64,000 nucleotides of DNA from Ancistrus triradiatus (lineage: Eukaryota; Chordata; Actinopteri; Siluriformes; Loricariidae): assembly GCA_025084515.1 (NCBI GenBank), contig JAJAGP010002224.1, forward strand, positions 1-64,000, read 5' to 3'. The position numbers and the translations under genes are program-made. Within the stretch, counting starts at the first letter, position 1, and every line of letters starts with the position of its first letter. The notes below the pieces were generated by a model that was given only the letters and a program-made list of their open reading frames with translations, had not been told where the DNA came from and ran no database searches. This document shows, one piece after another, positions 22,575 to 34,145 of the stretch.

Positions 22575-23950
22575 GCATTGTTGTGTTGATTTGACATATT
22601 CAAGCGCCATTAGGAGGGCATGAACCTCAGCTGAAAAGACTGAGCTGTGCTTTGGCAGGATTACTCCATTTTTATGTGGTCTGGCTACTACTGCTGCTGA
22701 TACTTATTTTACAGATTTAGATCCATCTGTATATATGGGCAAGTGGAGCAGGAGTTTTTCCTTAATGTTAAGGAATTTCTTAAAGTGTTAATGTGCTGAA
22801 CCGGTCCCCGGCATGTCTAACAGGCCAACGCTACTGCCTAGCGTCGACAGCGTGGCCTCTGACAGTACCTCCCCAAAGGGGTGTCTCCCAATGCCCCTAA
22901 GGGTGCAACCCATCATCCCTTAGCCTGCCAAGTGCGCTCGAAGTTGAGGATGTGACGCACAGCAAAGCCCGGAGAGGCAGGGCACGGCCCCAACACGGGG
23001 CGGACGGGATGGGTCAGGCGACACATGAGGTCAATATGGACCCACTATTTCATGCGATCCTGTTTACTGGCAAGCACTAACTAGGGGTTACGGTAAGGCT
23101 TGGGGAGCTAGACCGAGCCGGGGGCTGGTGGTGGCAGGGACTGGCACACCTCTGGAACAGGAGTAGGTTCAACCGGCCCAGGCAAGGAACAAGGTTCAAT
23201 CGGTCCAGGTGCACACTAAAATGACCTAAGGGCAGGCACGACTGACCTAGGGGCGGGAGATACCTTTGTAGCGAATGGTGTTTAGAGTGTTCAGGTGTGT
23301 CTTTTTTGCTGATCCATAAATGATACATACATAACCTAGTTTTTATCCAATTACATTTCTGTACATATGAATAAGAGACTCGTAATCCACATCCCTCTTG
23401 GTACTAGCAAGAATCCTTAGTACATTTAGTTTTTTAAGGCAGTTTTTAAAGCAATTATGTGTGGGATGATAGGCAGCTTTCCAGCTGTCCAGCGTCAGGC
23501 AAGAATTTTACTTCTTTAGTGACTTCCCATCCAGATAACGTTCTGATCCAAGGTGAAATGATCACATATGGCAAAAGAGCATGCACAATGTTTTGCTTTT
23601 TGAGAATTTGAAACCATTGATGATTGACTTTGCTGAATCGTATTTATGCCTAGTTGGAGCTGTTGTTCTATAGTGCTTACATTTTTATCTTCGTATTCAA
23701 TACATAAATCATCCACATGTAAGCTACAACAGATGCCTGGTGGATTCTCGTTTGTTACACTGTTGATCTTGAGGTTGAAAAGGGTGACTGAAAGAATGCT
23801 TCCCTGTGGAATTCCCATCTCCTGAATATGACTGTTCGAGTAGGTTGAGTAGCTGAGAATCCCTGAGGATTCAAAATTTCCATGCGGTGTCATATATTTT
23901 CCCAAGGTCAAAAAAGACCACGGCATGTTTTTTTTCAATAAACACAATCC
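22575..23950 (-). pseudogene. Non-LTR retrotransposon relic (RT plus RNase H, I/jockey-like)
   Basis: On the minus strand 23,947-23,516 codes for reverse transcriptase pieces: MPWSFLTLGKY, MGIPQGSILSVTLFNLKINS, CSLHVDDLCIEYED. The PQGS and (Y/H)VDD motifs are the RT finger and active-site blocks, the latter with histidine in place of the usual tyrosine or phenylalanine. Further relics such as GYVCIIYGSAKKTH follow near 23,320. At 22,745-22,580 an RNase H domain is visible (IYTDGSKS, then SSVFSAEVHALLMALEYV), which places it with RNase H-bearing LINEs such as the I or Nimb groups. Stops and frame changes are frequent, and a GC-rich segment separates RT and RNase H. Confidence 0.75.
22800..23255. 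other. GC-rich insert between the RT and RNase H parts of the LINE
   Basis: A C/G-rich block with sharp borders in otherwise AT-rich sequence. The minus strand shows proline-rich words such as PGPIEPCSLPGPVEPTPVPE, somewhat like the S/V/P/E-rich arrays elsewhere in the window. No end repeats or target duplications could be fixed by eye. Identity unknown. Confidence 0.5.
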
Positions 23951-24474
23951 TGATAAATATTTATAACCTAATCATTTTATGTGTCGTACTTCTTCCCTTG
24001 TGAAAACTGCTTTGAGTTTAATTTATAGCATTGTCTCTCTCAATAGGTTAATAATTATTGGGATTGCTGTGGTCTTGCCTTGGTATGGGGATCACTGTTT
24101 TGTGTGTGTATGTGTGTGCGTGTGTGTGTGTGTGAGTATGCTGAGAAACTGAGAAAAAAGTACATGAGATAATTACCAGGTCAAAAAATATCTTGTCAAA
24201 AACAAAACATCTGGCGATCATAATTACAGCCCTGACAAGCAGGACTCATAGGAAAATAAAATAAAAAAGAGCTCTCCATAACACATTTGCAGTTTCTCTT
24301 AGACAACAGTGAGAGCAAATGGAAAAAAATCTGATTTTTACTCAAGTCTCCTGTTTATCTGATCAAAAAAGCTTCCAGTAATCTCTTGTGTCTCCCCTTG
24401 ATGTTTAGCAGGGTTCTCAATAAAAACTTAGAAGCTTCTTATGAGAAACTTAGTTTTGGATCCTTTAATCTCAA
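23951..24474. other. Intron sequence with a short interrupted (GT)n tract
   Basis: GT-rich stretch around 24,100-24,135. Otherwise nothing recognised. Confidence 0.5.
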
Positions 24475-24805
24475 ATCGGTTTATGCACTAAGAGAAGCAG
24501 GGTGGACATTTCGACCATCTGAGACAAATTGACAGACTTCTCGCCAATCAAGTATTTATGGGACCAGCTGGGACACCCGCTTCGACAACCTATGAGTGTG
24601 CAGGATCTTGTATCCAGACTACAGATGGCAAAACAGGGTACTATAGCCCTCTTTCAGTTGTACCGTTTTCCCCAACAAACTTATCCTTTCACTCTACTAA
24701 TGTAATCACTTACATATATCATCATTAAATTCATACATATAAAGTTTCATTTGATTCCAGCAACACCTTCATGGTGTATTTTTTTTGGTCAATGAGTATA
24801 AATGA
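24475..24805 (+). mobile_element. 3' part of a Tc1-like relic, second family
   Basis: ATGGGACCAGCTGGGACACC continues as GACAACCTATGAGTGTGCAGG, the C-terminal end of the transposase (WDQLGHPLRQP), and the frame ends in a GGTACTA word. The tail ends TTTGGTCAATGAGTATA. Shares AAACTTATCCTTTCACTCTA with the relic at 20.8 kb. The 5' two thirds are deleted. Confidence 0.6.
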
Positions 24806-25699
24806 AACACTGTATAGGATAGGTATCTCAGGTAATCAAGATAGCATATTAGATTGCCATCTTAATCACTTTAGATACCAAACCAATAAAATTGAAGTAA
24901 CACTGGAATAATACCACACAATTACTAAAGTCAAACATAGCCACTGAAACAATGCTCTTTCTCTAAGTGGCATTACCTGAATATCTGTTTTATTTTGTTT
25001 TTACATACAAGTCAGCTGAACAGGATAAAGGCACTGAAATCTGCAGTTAGTATGTAGGTCTACTGAAAGTGTAACACACTGCTGTACTAATACTGTGTGC
25101 CATATTTGTATTACCCTCAAGGGAAATTGAATGAAAACTGAGACATCCACATTTATTGTGTGAATTTACGGCTCGGTAATTGTGTGTCACCATGGGTCAC
25201 TTGATACTTCAAACTGGAATACAAAAACTGTAACAGTGTTCTAAACAATACCTTTAAAGTTAAGTCAAATCTAATTTTTATGTTTAGCCAGCCATTCTTA
25301 TATTTTGACTTTAGTTTTGCTTGTGAATCTTTTATTGTATCAACTTCAAGCACTTACCTCGTTACACTAAGCCTATCATAAGTTTATTTTCAAAACAAGT
25401 TGGTTTGCAAATTAATTGTATGTACAGTTATGTCTTGATATGACATTTTAACTGAACTACTGTTCACTCTCTACAGTACATTCCTTGCTAGGTGTGATCA
25501 GAAGACAGCAGCGTCAACAGTGTCAGTAAACACTTCAAGAGTAGTCATTATATTAACATGTGAATGCAAAGCTTAGTGGATGCTGAGGTTATGTTACAAA
25601 AGCCCTGACCATACCTGAAAGACACACTGTGCACAATAAACCCTTAATGCATCCATTCTTTCTGAATAATCAGCTGAACAGTGTTATCTGGCTGATTTA

Positions 25700-25834
<135 letters not shown>

Positions 25835-26039
25835 CTACAAACAGACAGTTGCCAATACTGATGGTAATTATTGCTAATGAAAGCTGCACACTAACAACAG
25901 TTCAGAAATTATGATTCAGCAGTTTTCCCATCTGGACTGGAGGTGGAGCGTAGGTAGGTATATGTGGATTTAATGGGATTTTTTAGCAGCTATATACTTG
26001 TGGCCATAAATATGGAATTAAATTATGATTAAGCTACAT

Positions 26040-26540
26040 TACATGGCCAAACTGTCACATTCCTATATGGCTCTTTAATATAGAACTGGGTCCCCTTTGT
26101 TGCCATAACAGCATTCCCTCTCCTGGAAGTTTACCATTAGATTATGGAATATGACTACAAGGATTCGTTTCCATAAGTGCATTAATGAGGTCAAGCACTG
26201 ATGTTGAGCAGTTAAGGCTTGGTTTGCAGTTGGTCATGTTGGTCAAAGGTGTATGGGCTTGAGATGCTTCAACAGTAAACTTGAGCCAGCCTTGGTATAT
26301 TCAGGAAAGCACTCCAAAAGTCAAAGAACAGTGGTGCCCTTCCCAACCATCTAAAACACTCTTAGACCTTTATTATTACTCTACCATACTTTACCATTTT
26401 TACTATGCCTTTCGTAGCCAGCTTCATCTGTCAGACTATCAAATAGTAAGACATGATTCATCCCACCAAAGATCATGTTTCCATTGCTCAGTGGCAGTGT
26501 ACTACATCACCACATCTAATGCTTTGCATTGCACATAGAG
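26040..26540. mobile_element. Possible Tc1-derived MITE
   Basis: ACATGGCCAAACTGTCACA at the left resembles the TATGGCCAAAAGTATGTG ends of a known Tc1-type group, and CCCCTTTGTTGCCATAACAGC follows as in that group's inner part. No clear right end. Confidence 0.35.
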
Positions 26541-28417
26541 AGCTTAGGTGTTTGTGCAGCTGGCTATAGAAAGCAATACATTAAGCTCCTGGTTAATAGT
26601 GTATGCGCTGAACCCAGTCAAGTGTTGGAACTGAGAAAGCATGTTATCACACATAATCCTGTCTTATAAATAACAAGAGGAATCATGGATGAGCCCCCAA
26701 AGCTGTTACATCTCAGTGCAGGTTTGAGATCCATCACACACAACCCGAAACACGCACATAATCAGGGTCAGAATGATCTATTTCAGCACTAGAATTACAA
26801 GTATGCACAATAGCATGGAGAACGCAAAGAGAAGAAAAATCAACTGAAGCGTACAAGTGTCCAAAGTAAGATTTAAAACAAGCACCAAAGCACACCAGCA
26901 TCTCAACACAGGATTTCCAACAAGCATCAAAGGGTTTCTCAGGGCAAAATTTTCAAACAAGTTTCAGACAAAAAGCAGATGCAGACATGAAGCACAAATT
27001 TCAACACTAACTAATACTCCAACATGCAGGTGCCAAAACACACACTATATGCCTTTGACATGCTTAGGCTCAAGTGCTGCACGCAGACACAGAAAGAGAC
27101 AAAAATAAACCAATTCAAAAGACCCCACACAGAAGTAAACCCCAGTGAAGAGAGTTCACATGACCACCAAGGCTAGGCTGAGGAAAGGGACATCACAACC
27201 CCTTCAATAAACATCTCCAAGCCAAAAACATCTGAAAATAATGAAGAACGCTCGTTGATTACCAAAACAACCTCCTCCTCAGTCTAGGAATAGTTCTAGT
27301 ATAGCCAAGTCAGAGCCACAGAATGTTTCCCTAAGTCTGCTTTACCCACCACAGACTGGACACATCAAACAAAATCACAGAAATACGAAATACCACTGGT
27401 ATTTACAAATTTTTAACTGTGAACATACAGCAATTTTTATGTAACTGGACAACTCTTTAGTCTGCATTTACACATGACTCCAAGCTCCACGTACTGAATG
27501 AACACATCACTGTAGGAAGAATTAATGACTGAGAGGCACTAGTCTCTCGCAAAATCTCAACACGCTGTTTCACAGCATTTGAAATTACAGACACAAAGCC
27601 AGTAAAAAGAAAAGGCTTGAAGGCTGGTTCAGTAGCGAAATAAGCACAATGACATGCTTGATCTCTAGATCCAACTCCTTTAACCCGATCTGCACAACTG
27701 GATCCTCAGAATTGATTGGGGTCCAACATAAAGCTCTGTCAACCCCAGAGACTGGGAAGGCTGAGAAAATACAAAATACCCTGAATCCCCAATACTTGAT
27801 GAAAGTCACTTGTCACCAACTTTTTTGGCAGAATATGGACTGTACACAGTGCAGAAATCTACAATCGATAACAAATCAACTTTACACCATTTAACAAAAG
27901 AGCAAGTGTAAACCTTTAAGTCAAACGCAGCCATGACAACTAAAACAACATGAGTAAATAAAATAAATACATGAAACAGTATGCAAAAATTGTCACTATA
28001 GAAGCATGCCTGAGCAATCCTAACTGCCTAACAAGAAACTAGCTAATCCTCTTCAATCTTTTCAAAGATGCACCAAGCTCATGGCCACTTTGAGGCCACT
28101 CAACACCACTTCAAGTCGAACATTTACAGTATTCAAAGCTCACCCCTGACATGGACTTAAGCCCCACTCTGGATAGACTACAAACACAAAAAAGGCAAAA
28201 TAACATAACAAAACAACCAGTATAATGTAAGAAGGACTGCTGCATAGCACAATCCAGCTGTGGTACATCTATCGTACCAAGGTTCTCAGCCAACATGACC
28301 ACCATGTCACTCCGTAAATAATAAGGGTAATCCCAGAAGAGCCCCCACTTCTAGTCTGTAACAGTCATTTTTGGGATCCAATCATGTCCATCACCACACA
28401 CAACCCTAAAGAATATA

Positions 28418-30536
28418 CAATCTAACCTCGTTATCTCGCCAAACTCATCTCTTGCCAGCTGTGATGGCAGAACAGATTTCCCTCCATGCACAAACGGCGC
28501 CAACTTCAGCTCTTGCCCTCGGCATTCCTAAAATGTGACAAATGTCTTGGCAGCAATGACATTCTACCACAGTAAGCTGCCAAGATTTCAGACCTGTCCG
28601 TAGGTGTCACTTTAATCCCACTGACAGGGTCGCCTTCCCTGCTCTCTTCTCAGCTGGCAGCTCACCTTGCGGCGGATCCTGACCCTGCTCACACTGCTGA
28701 TGTCTCCCAAATAATTGTTGTTGGTTTGTCGATATGTTAATCTCATCGTCAGTCTTTTAGTTGGCCTAAGGCATACGACATGCGATTGACACACTGATGC
28801 ACTATTTTGAACAATCAGAACTTGCGACGCTAGATGATGTACAGCCCCTGTCTGTTTTTCATCGCAGACTGGACTTCATGCGCTTCTAGTCACAAAATCA
28901 ATCGGCAATCATGGAGTAGTTCTCAAATTTGTGTAAATGAATAGAAACTGTACATGTACGTACATGCTTATGTACATTGTAAATGTGATTGTACGATCAT
29001 GACGGCTGCTCAGTACAACACATTACAATGGGGCAAAAAAGTATTTAGTCAGCCACTGATTGTGCAAGTTCTCCTACTTAGACAGATGAGAGAGGTCTGT
29101 AATTTTCATCATAGGTACACTTCAACTATCAGAGACAAAATGATAAAAAATTTCCAGGAAATCACATTGTAGGATTTTTAAAGAATTTAATTGTAAATTA
29201 TGGAGGAAAATAAGTATTTGGTCAACAACAAAAGTTCAACTCAATACTTTGTAACATAACCTTTGTTGGCAATTACAGAGGTCAAACGTTTCCTGTAAGT
29301 CTTCACCAGGTTTGCACACACTGTAGCTGGTATTCTGGCCCATTCCTCCATGCAGATCTCCTCTAGAGCAGTGATGTTTTGGGGCTGTCACGGACTTTCA
29401 ACTTTCAAACTCCCTCCACAAATTTTCTATGGGGTTGAGGTCTGGAGACTGGCTAGGCCAAATCCAGGACCTTAAATGCTTTTTATGGAGCCACTCCTTC
29501 GTTGCCCAAGCAGTGTGTTTGGGATCATTGTCATGCTGGAAGACCCAGCCACGTTCCATCTTCAATGCTCTTACTGATGGAAGGAGGTTTTGGCTTAAAA
29601 TCTCACAATACATGGCCCCGTTCATTCTTCCCTAAACATGGATCAGTGGGCCTGTCCCCTTTGCAGAAAAACAGCCCCAAAGCATGAGGCTTCCACCCCC
29701 ATGCTTCACATTAGGTATGGTGTTCTTGGGATTCAACTCAGCATTCTTCTTCCCCAAACACAACGAAGGGTCATTCATCAGGTCCCCCGCCGTGTTGTTC
29801 ATTGATTTTTGCTCACTGTTCTCATGATCATTTTGATCCCACGGGATGAGATCTTGCGTGGAGCCCAGATTAAGGGAGATTATCAATGGTCTTGTATGGT
29901 CTTCCATTTTCTTACAATTGCTCCCACAGTTGATTTATTCACACCAACCTGCTTGCCTATTGTCGATTCACTCTTCCCAGCCTGGTGCAGGTCTGGAGTT
30001 TTCTTCCTGGTGTCCTTCGACAGCTCTTTGGTCTTGGCCAAGGTTGAGTTTGGAGTCTGACTGTTTGAGGCTGTGGACAGGTGACTTTTATACAGATAAC
30101 GAGGTCAAACAGGTGCCATTAATACAGGTAACGAGTGGAGGACAGAAGAGCCTCTTTAAGAAGAAGTTACAGGTCTGTGAGAGCCAGAAATCTTGCTTGT
30201 TTGTGAGTGACCAAATACTTATTTTCCACCGTGATTTATAATTAAATTCTTAAAAAATCCTAAAATGTCATTTCCTGGATTTTTTTTCTCATTTTGTCTC
30301 TCATAGTTGAAGTGTACCTATGATGAAAATTACAGACCTCTCTCATCTTTCTAAGTAGGAGAACTTGCACAATCAGTGGATGACTAAATACTTTTTTGCC
30401 CCACTGCATGTCAGCATCAGGTATGATTGTCACTGCCTTTGTCAAATTTTTTTTGTACCCTCCTTAAGTCTCCAAACTCGCCTCTCACCAAAAATAGCCA
30501 TGAAACTACTGTGGGGGACATAACGAGTTTAGACTG
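28418..30536. mobile_element. pogo-like element with TA target duplication, itself holding a Tc1 element
   Basis: Left end CAATCTAACCTCGTTATCTC and right end (other strand) CAGTCTAAACTCGTTATGTC are inverted repeats flanked by TA on each side. Excluding the nested Tc1 copy it is about 740 bp long. No transposase domain was recognised in the remaining sequence. Confidence 0.7.
29026..30406 (-). mobile_element. Tc1-like element, family A copy 2
   Basis: Left end CAATGGGGCAAAAAAGTATT and right end TTTTTTGCCCCACTG. TA precedes the left end; CA follows the right end, a decayed duplication. The minus strand carries the transposase relic: ending SPDLNPIENLWREFES near 29,398, preceded by QHDNDPKHTAWATKEWL, EILSQNLLPSVRALK and, upstream, the helix-turn-helix coding region near 29,900-30,010. 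An internal deletion removes the region of the first aspartate around 29,760-29,800. Not functional. Confidence 0.88.
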
Positions 30537-30825
30537 TACAAAGACTATATACAGTCAGCGTCCAAAATTCATGGTGAAAGTGAGCAATCAGACATGAGTG
30601 TCCAAAGCAAGGTTTAAAACAAACACCATAGCAAGCTAACATTTCTATCTAATGTTCCCACATGTAGGCTTCAAAACACAAGGAAGATGCACACATGACA
30701 TCAGCGACCTCTAACATGCTCATGTGACTTACCCAGACACATAAAGAGACAAACATACACCAATTCAAACAACCAAAGCACAGATCGACTATGACAATTA
30801 CACTGAAAGTGACTAAGCTCTTTAG

Positions 30826-32280
30826 CTCAGTGTTTCCCAACCTTTTTGAGCCACGGCACATATTTCACGTTAGAAAAATCACAAGGCACACCACCAAACA
30901 AAAATGTAATTTAGTTTTAGCCATAATTTAGACATCTGAATTGTTTTTAGGTTTAGTCTAGTTTTAGTCAACTAATATTAAGATTATAGTCGACTAAATC
31001 TACAGTAGATTAAATATGACATGCAAAGGTTGCAATGCGTAAATGTTTTTTTTTAACATTTCCCTTGAATTATTTAAGTCATTAGACGCACTGAAAATAA
31101 TACTATGCATTAAAGTGGTTATAACTCAATTTCCACCATAGAGCTGCTTCAAACTTGGTGTGGACATTCAGCAGATATTCTAGAATAGAATAAAGTTGGA
31201 ATGAATGACATATAAATAGATCTAATTAAGATATAAGCTCGGGTCTATATGCATGTATCAATAATAACAGTATACAGTAAAGTGGTCACCAAAACTCATA
31301 ATTTCCACCAATCTGCTTCAAACACGGTGTGGACACTCATGAGATATTGTAGAATAGAATCAATGATATATTATGAGCTTTACTAAACTAGATAGGATAT
31401 ATGTGCATGTTCTATATGCATTTATTCATAATTACATAATTACATTCATAATTACAGTATAAAACTGAGTTACGTTATCCGAATACTCCTTAAAGATAGT
31501 ATGAATACTTTTTAGGCAAAGTAAAATATATCCACGTCGTGAACTGAAAACATATTTTAATACCTACTTTATTCGCCAAAATATTGGCTTGAACATTATG
31601 AACTTTTGAGTGTGTTTGCAACGCAACTACCATAATACCGCTGAAATAGGAGCTTGAGCCGTCTAGCTTGACCGCAGTTTCAGGATGACATGCTTGCAGA
31701 TGTCGTTTCAAGTTTGTTATATTTTTTATCAGAGATAGTTGCCCCACATGGTTTACAAGAGTCCTGTTTTCCTTGACATCAAATAAGAAATGTGCCAGTA
31801 TATCGACTCTTCTCTTTCTCCCAAGAGTTGACATTGTTGAGATTGGTTTCCTGAGAAACATTACAGACGCTAGTAGTACGATCAAATGTGTAGGTCTTAA
31901 AGTATTAGTGTTTGGATCGCTACCCAACTCGTCCCGCCTTTCCACATATGCTAAAGTTAGATGCTAAAGATCTGATTGGATGTCGTCTCTGCCAAACATT
32001 TTTGTCTTGTTTTTATTCATTGACATTGTCCTTTCATTTTGTCCTAGTTTCTGTTGTTTTTCATTCATTTTAGTTTAGTCATCATCTCGTTTTTGTTAGA
32101 AAAACAGGGTTGTTGACGAAAGCTATAACGAAAATCATTCGTCAACGAAATTAACACTGCCTGTAACTAAACGCCACTTGCTTAGAGTACCAATCAGCAG
32201 AAATTGGATAATCTTGCACACCTGATGATTTCTCATGGCACAGTTATGTGCCGCGGCAAAGTGGTTGGGAAACACTGCTT
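30826..32280. mobile_element. hAT-like element ends enclosing a second hAT-like element
   Basis: Outer ends: CAGTGTTTCCCAACCTTTTT with GAGCCACGGCACAT on the left, and on the right the inverse, ATGTGCCGCGGCAAAGTGG then TTGGGAAACACTG. These are a recognisable hAT-type terminus in vertebrates. Inside, a different end TTCGTCAACGAAATTAACACTG sits at 32,137-32,158, which is another hAT-type terminus read outward. So one element is nested in the other. Confidence 0.65.
31490..31945 (-). pseudogene. BED-finger fragment of a hAT transposase
   Basis: Open for 151 codons on the minus strand. RKRRVDILAHFLFDVKENR, then VNHVGQLSLIKNITNLKRHL and QACHPET form a BED-type zinc finger pattern, the N-terminal DNA-binding part of hAT transposases. 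The first zinc-binding cysteine pair appears degraded (NHVGQLSL), while the H...CH end remains. No catalytic domain follows before the element ends, so this is a 5' remnant. Confidence 0.55.
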
Positions 32281-32566
32281 TTGTACAACCCATTCTACTA
32301 CTAAGGTCTGCATATGGAGTATATCCTTGGTTCCATGCACCTGTCAGCACTGGAAACAAATAATTAGGTAGAGTGTCCACATACTGTACTTTTGGCCATG
32401 TACTGTAGTTCTGGCTTAAAGTTTGTTCATTCACATTACTGCATTTGTGACTGGAGAAAGTGCTAAAGCTGACTGATTGTTGACTCATTAATTACAGGGT
32501 GCTAATGTTGTTAAGCAGTCAAAGAGGCACAATGCCACGTCACTTACTATGTGCTGATACACTTAC

Positions 32567-32626
32567 TGTAAACTGGATCTGACAGCCTCCCATTATATAA
32601 TCCAAAAATGAGTGCATCTTTATTAT
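32567..32626 (-). CDS. cpne4: Copine linker exon
   Basis: Exon of 60 bp, 20 codons, reading IIKMHSFLDYIMGGCQIQFT. SFLDYIxGGCQ(I/L)xFT links the C2B domain to the A domain in all copines. Acceptor TTTTTTCAG before 32,626, donor GTAAGTG after 32,567. Phase 0 at both ends. Confidence 0.94.
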
Positions 32627-32771
32627 CTGAAAAAAAAGCAGGTAAAAATCTTTTGACTTTGCTACTTAAGAAAGTGAAATATCTAGATGACCTGGAGGAT
32701 TTCGAGCTATTTTAATATATTTTATACAGCCGACATGCAGTTCCACTAAATGTATATGACAAATGGCTTAC

Positions 32772-32858
32772 CTTACACTGGGTCAGGACAACCACACCAG
32801 AGTTTCTGTAGTTCTTTTTCTTCACTTGGTATTTGGGGTTGATGCATTCCCACTGAAG
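32772..32858 (-). CDS. cpne4: Copine exon, end of second C2 domain
   Basis: Exon of 87 bp, 29 codons, reading LQWECINPKYQVKKKNYRNS then GVVVLTQCK. This is the last strand region of C2B and the basic KKKNY linker. Acceptor CTACAG before 32,858, donor GTAAGCC after 32,772. The intron to the next exon is only 145 bp, by far the shortest seen here. Confidence 0.94.
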
Positions 32859-33009
32859 CTGTAGATGATAAAATAAGTGGATACATATACAGTATGTCTC
32901 CTTAGGCTAACAATTATATTAGTTGCTTTTTTATGCATTTGGTGTCACCAAGTTAGATGGACTGACTTAAGGGTCAGCCCACTGGACATTTTGAGAACAT
33001 GATAAACAA

Positions 33010-33130
33010 ACTCCGGGCAGAATGGTGATGCAGTGGTCAGCACTGTTGCCTCACAGCTTTGAGATCACCAGTTTGATCCCAAACCCGGACTCTGAGCACT
33101 CTGGTTTCCTGCCACATTCCAAATACATGA
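33010..33130 (+). mobile_element. tRNA-derived SINE head
   Basis: GGTGATGCAGTGGTCAGCAC resembles a pol III A box, and AGTTTGATCCC about 45 bases later a B box. TGTTGCCTCACAGC between them is the familiar core of a widespread fish SINE. The 3' part is degraded. Confidence 0.6.
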
Positions 33131-33954
33131 ATGAAAAAATGCTATTGCTAATCTTGGGGCTTATATATGTTACAACATTGTAGTCCATTGGTGTGGGTTT
33201 ATCATGTTCTCAAAATGTTCAGTGCACAAGGGACTGACCTCAAATCAATCACAGCTTTAGATATAGTACTGGACAATGTGAAATTAATTATATGACTACT
33301 TAATATCCCAAACTTTTAATGTTTAAAAAGAAAAATTATAATGTTCAACTTTATCAAAATAATGTGCCATGTCTCTACTAAACAGATATTACTAGTCAAA
33401 ATACTTGCCATGTCAACCATAATTATTTACACATTTTACATAAATGACAAAGATGGCTCTAGTATTATTAAGGAGCACATTATGCAGTTAAACATATGCG
33501 CTGTTTAACGTCTATCTGATCAACGTTCACTCACTTCACCAGCCGAGGTCTTAAAATTATAATAAATTATAATAAGGAATAAAAATCTGTCTTTTAACTC
33601 TGGACGTAGCAGTCATAAACAGACTCAAAATATGAAAGACAGTACAACACTGACTGACGTATGCTGTTACAGTGTACAGTTCCATACTGAGCTCTGATTA
33701 CAGTTAATAATAATAATAATATTAATAATAATAATAATAATAATAATAACAGATTCTTATATGAATTGCATATTTATGTCCTGACAGTGTATTATTACTG
33801 TTTTGTTGAACTCTAGTGAAGTGCATTTTGCTTCTTCTGCCCAGCTGATCACACAAGGCAATCAACGCTGTGGATCCATGAGCAGAGGCTGGAGTTAAAG
33901 TTTAAGTCTATCACCTACTCCTACTCCTACTTAAGTCTATCACCTATCACCTAC
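33131..33954. other. Intron sequence with an (AAT)n tract
   Basis: Holds an imperfect (AAT)n microsatellite at about 33,706-33,750 and otherwise nothing recognised. Confidence 0.6.
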
Positions 33955-34145
33955 ATGGACTATGGTAGCCTAGCGGGTAAGGTACTGGGCTATGGATCTG
34001 AAGGTCCAGGGTTCAAATCCCACTTCTGCCAAGCTGCCACTGTTGGGTCCTTGAGCAAGGCCCTTAACCCACAATTCCTTAGATTGTAAAACTGTATCAT
34101 TTGTAATTCCCTCTGGATAAGGGCGTCTGCTAAATGCTGTAACTG
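33955..34145 (+). mobile_element. tRNA-derived SINE, well preserved
   Basis: The 5' head has an A-box-like TAGCCTAGCGGGTAAGG and a B box GGTTCAAATCCC, spaced as in a tRNA gene. The body continues CCTTGAGCAAGGCCCTTAAC and ends CTCTGGATAAGGGCGTCTG then CTAAATGC. This is a common SINE of teleost genomes. It is a retroposed copy and not a working tRNA gene because the acceptor stem does not close. Confidence 0.82.

Larger units (their letters stand above)
26690..30780. mobile_element. LTR-like direct repeats, second copy split by nested transposons
   Basis: The segment 26,690-27,120 (GAGCCCCCAAAGCTGTTACA, GATCCATCACACACAACCC, GTGTCCAAAGTAAGATTTAA, ending AACCAATTCAAA) is repeated as 28,338-28,415 plus 30,539-30,770 (GAGCCCCCACTTCTAGTC, CATCACCACACACAACCC, GTGTCCAAAGCAAGGTTTAA, ending CACCAATTCAAA). 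The second copy is interrupted by the pogo-like element. The spacing of about 1.2 kb between copies and the direct orientation suggest LTRs of a small element, but the 27,130-28,337 interior shows no gag or pol. An ordinary duplication is the alternative. Confidence 0.5.

Noticed and set aside
32375..32400. Tc1 end near TTTTGGCCATGTACTGTA
   Set aside because: Only about 20 bases resemble a Tc1 end, with no partner or transposase nearby.
33955..34145. tRNA gene
   Set aside because: A and B boxes are present but the acceptor stem does not pair and a SINE body follows, so this is a SINE.
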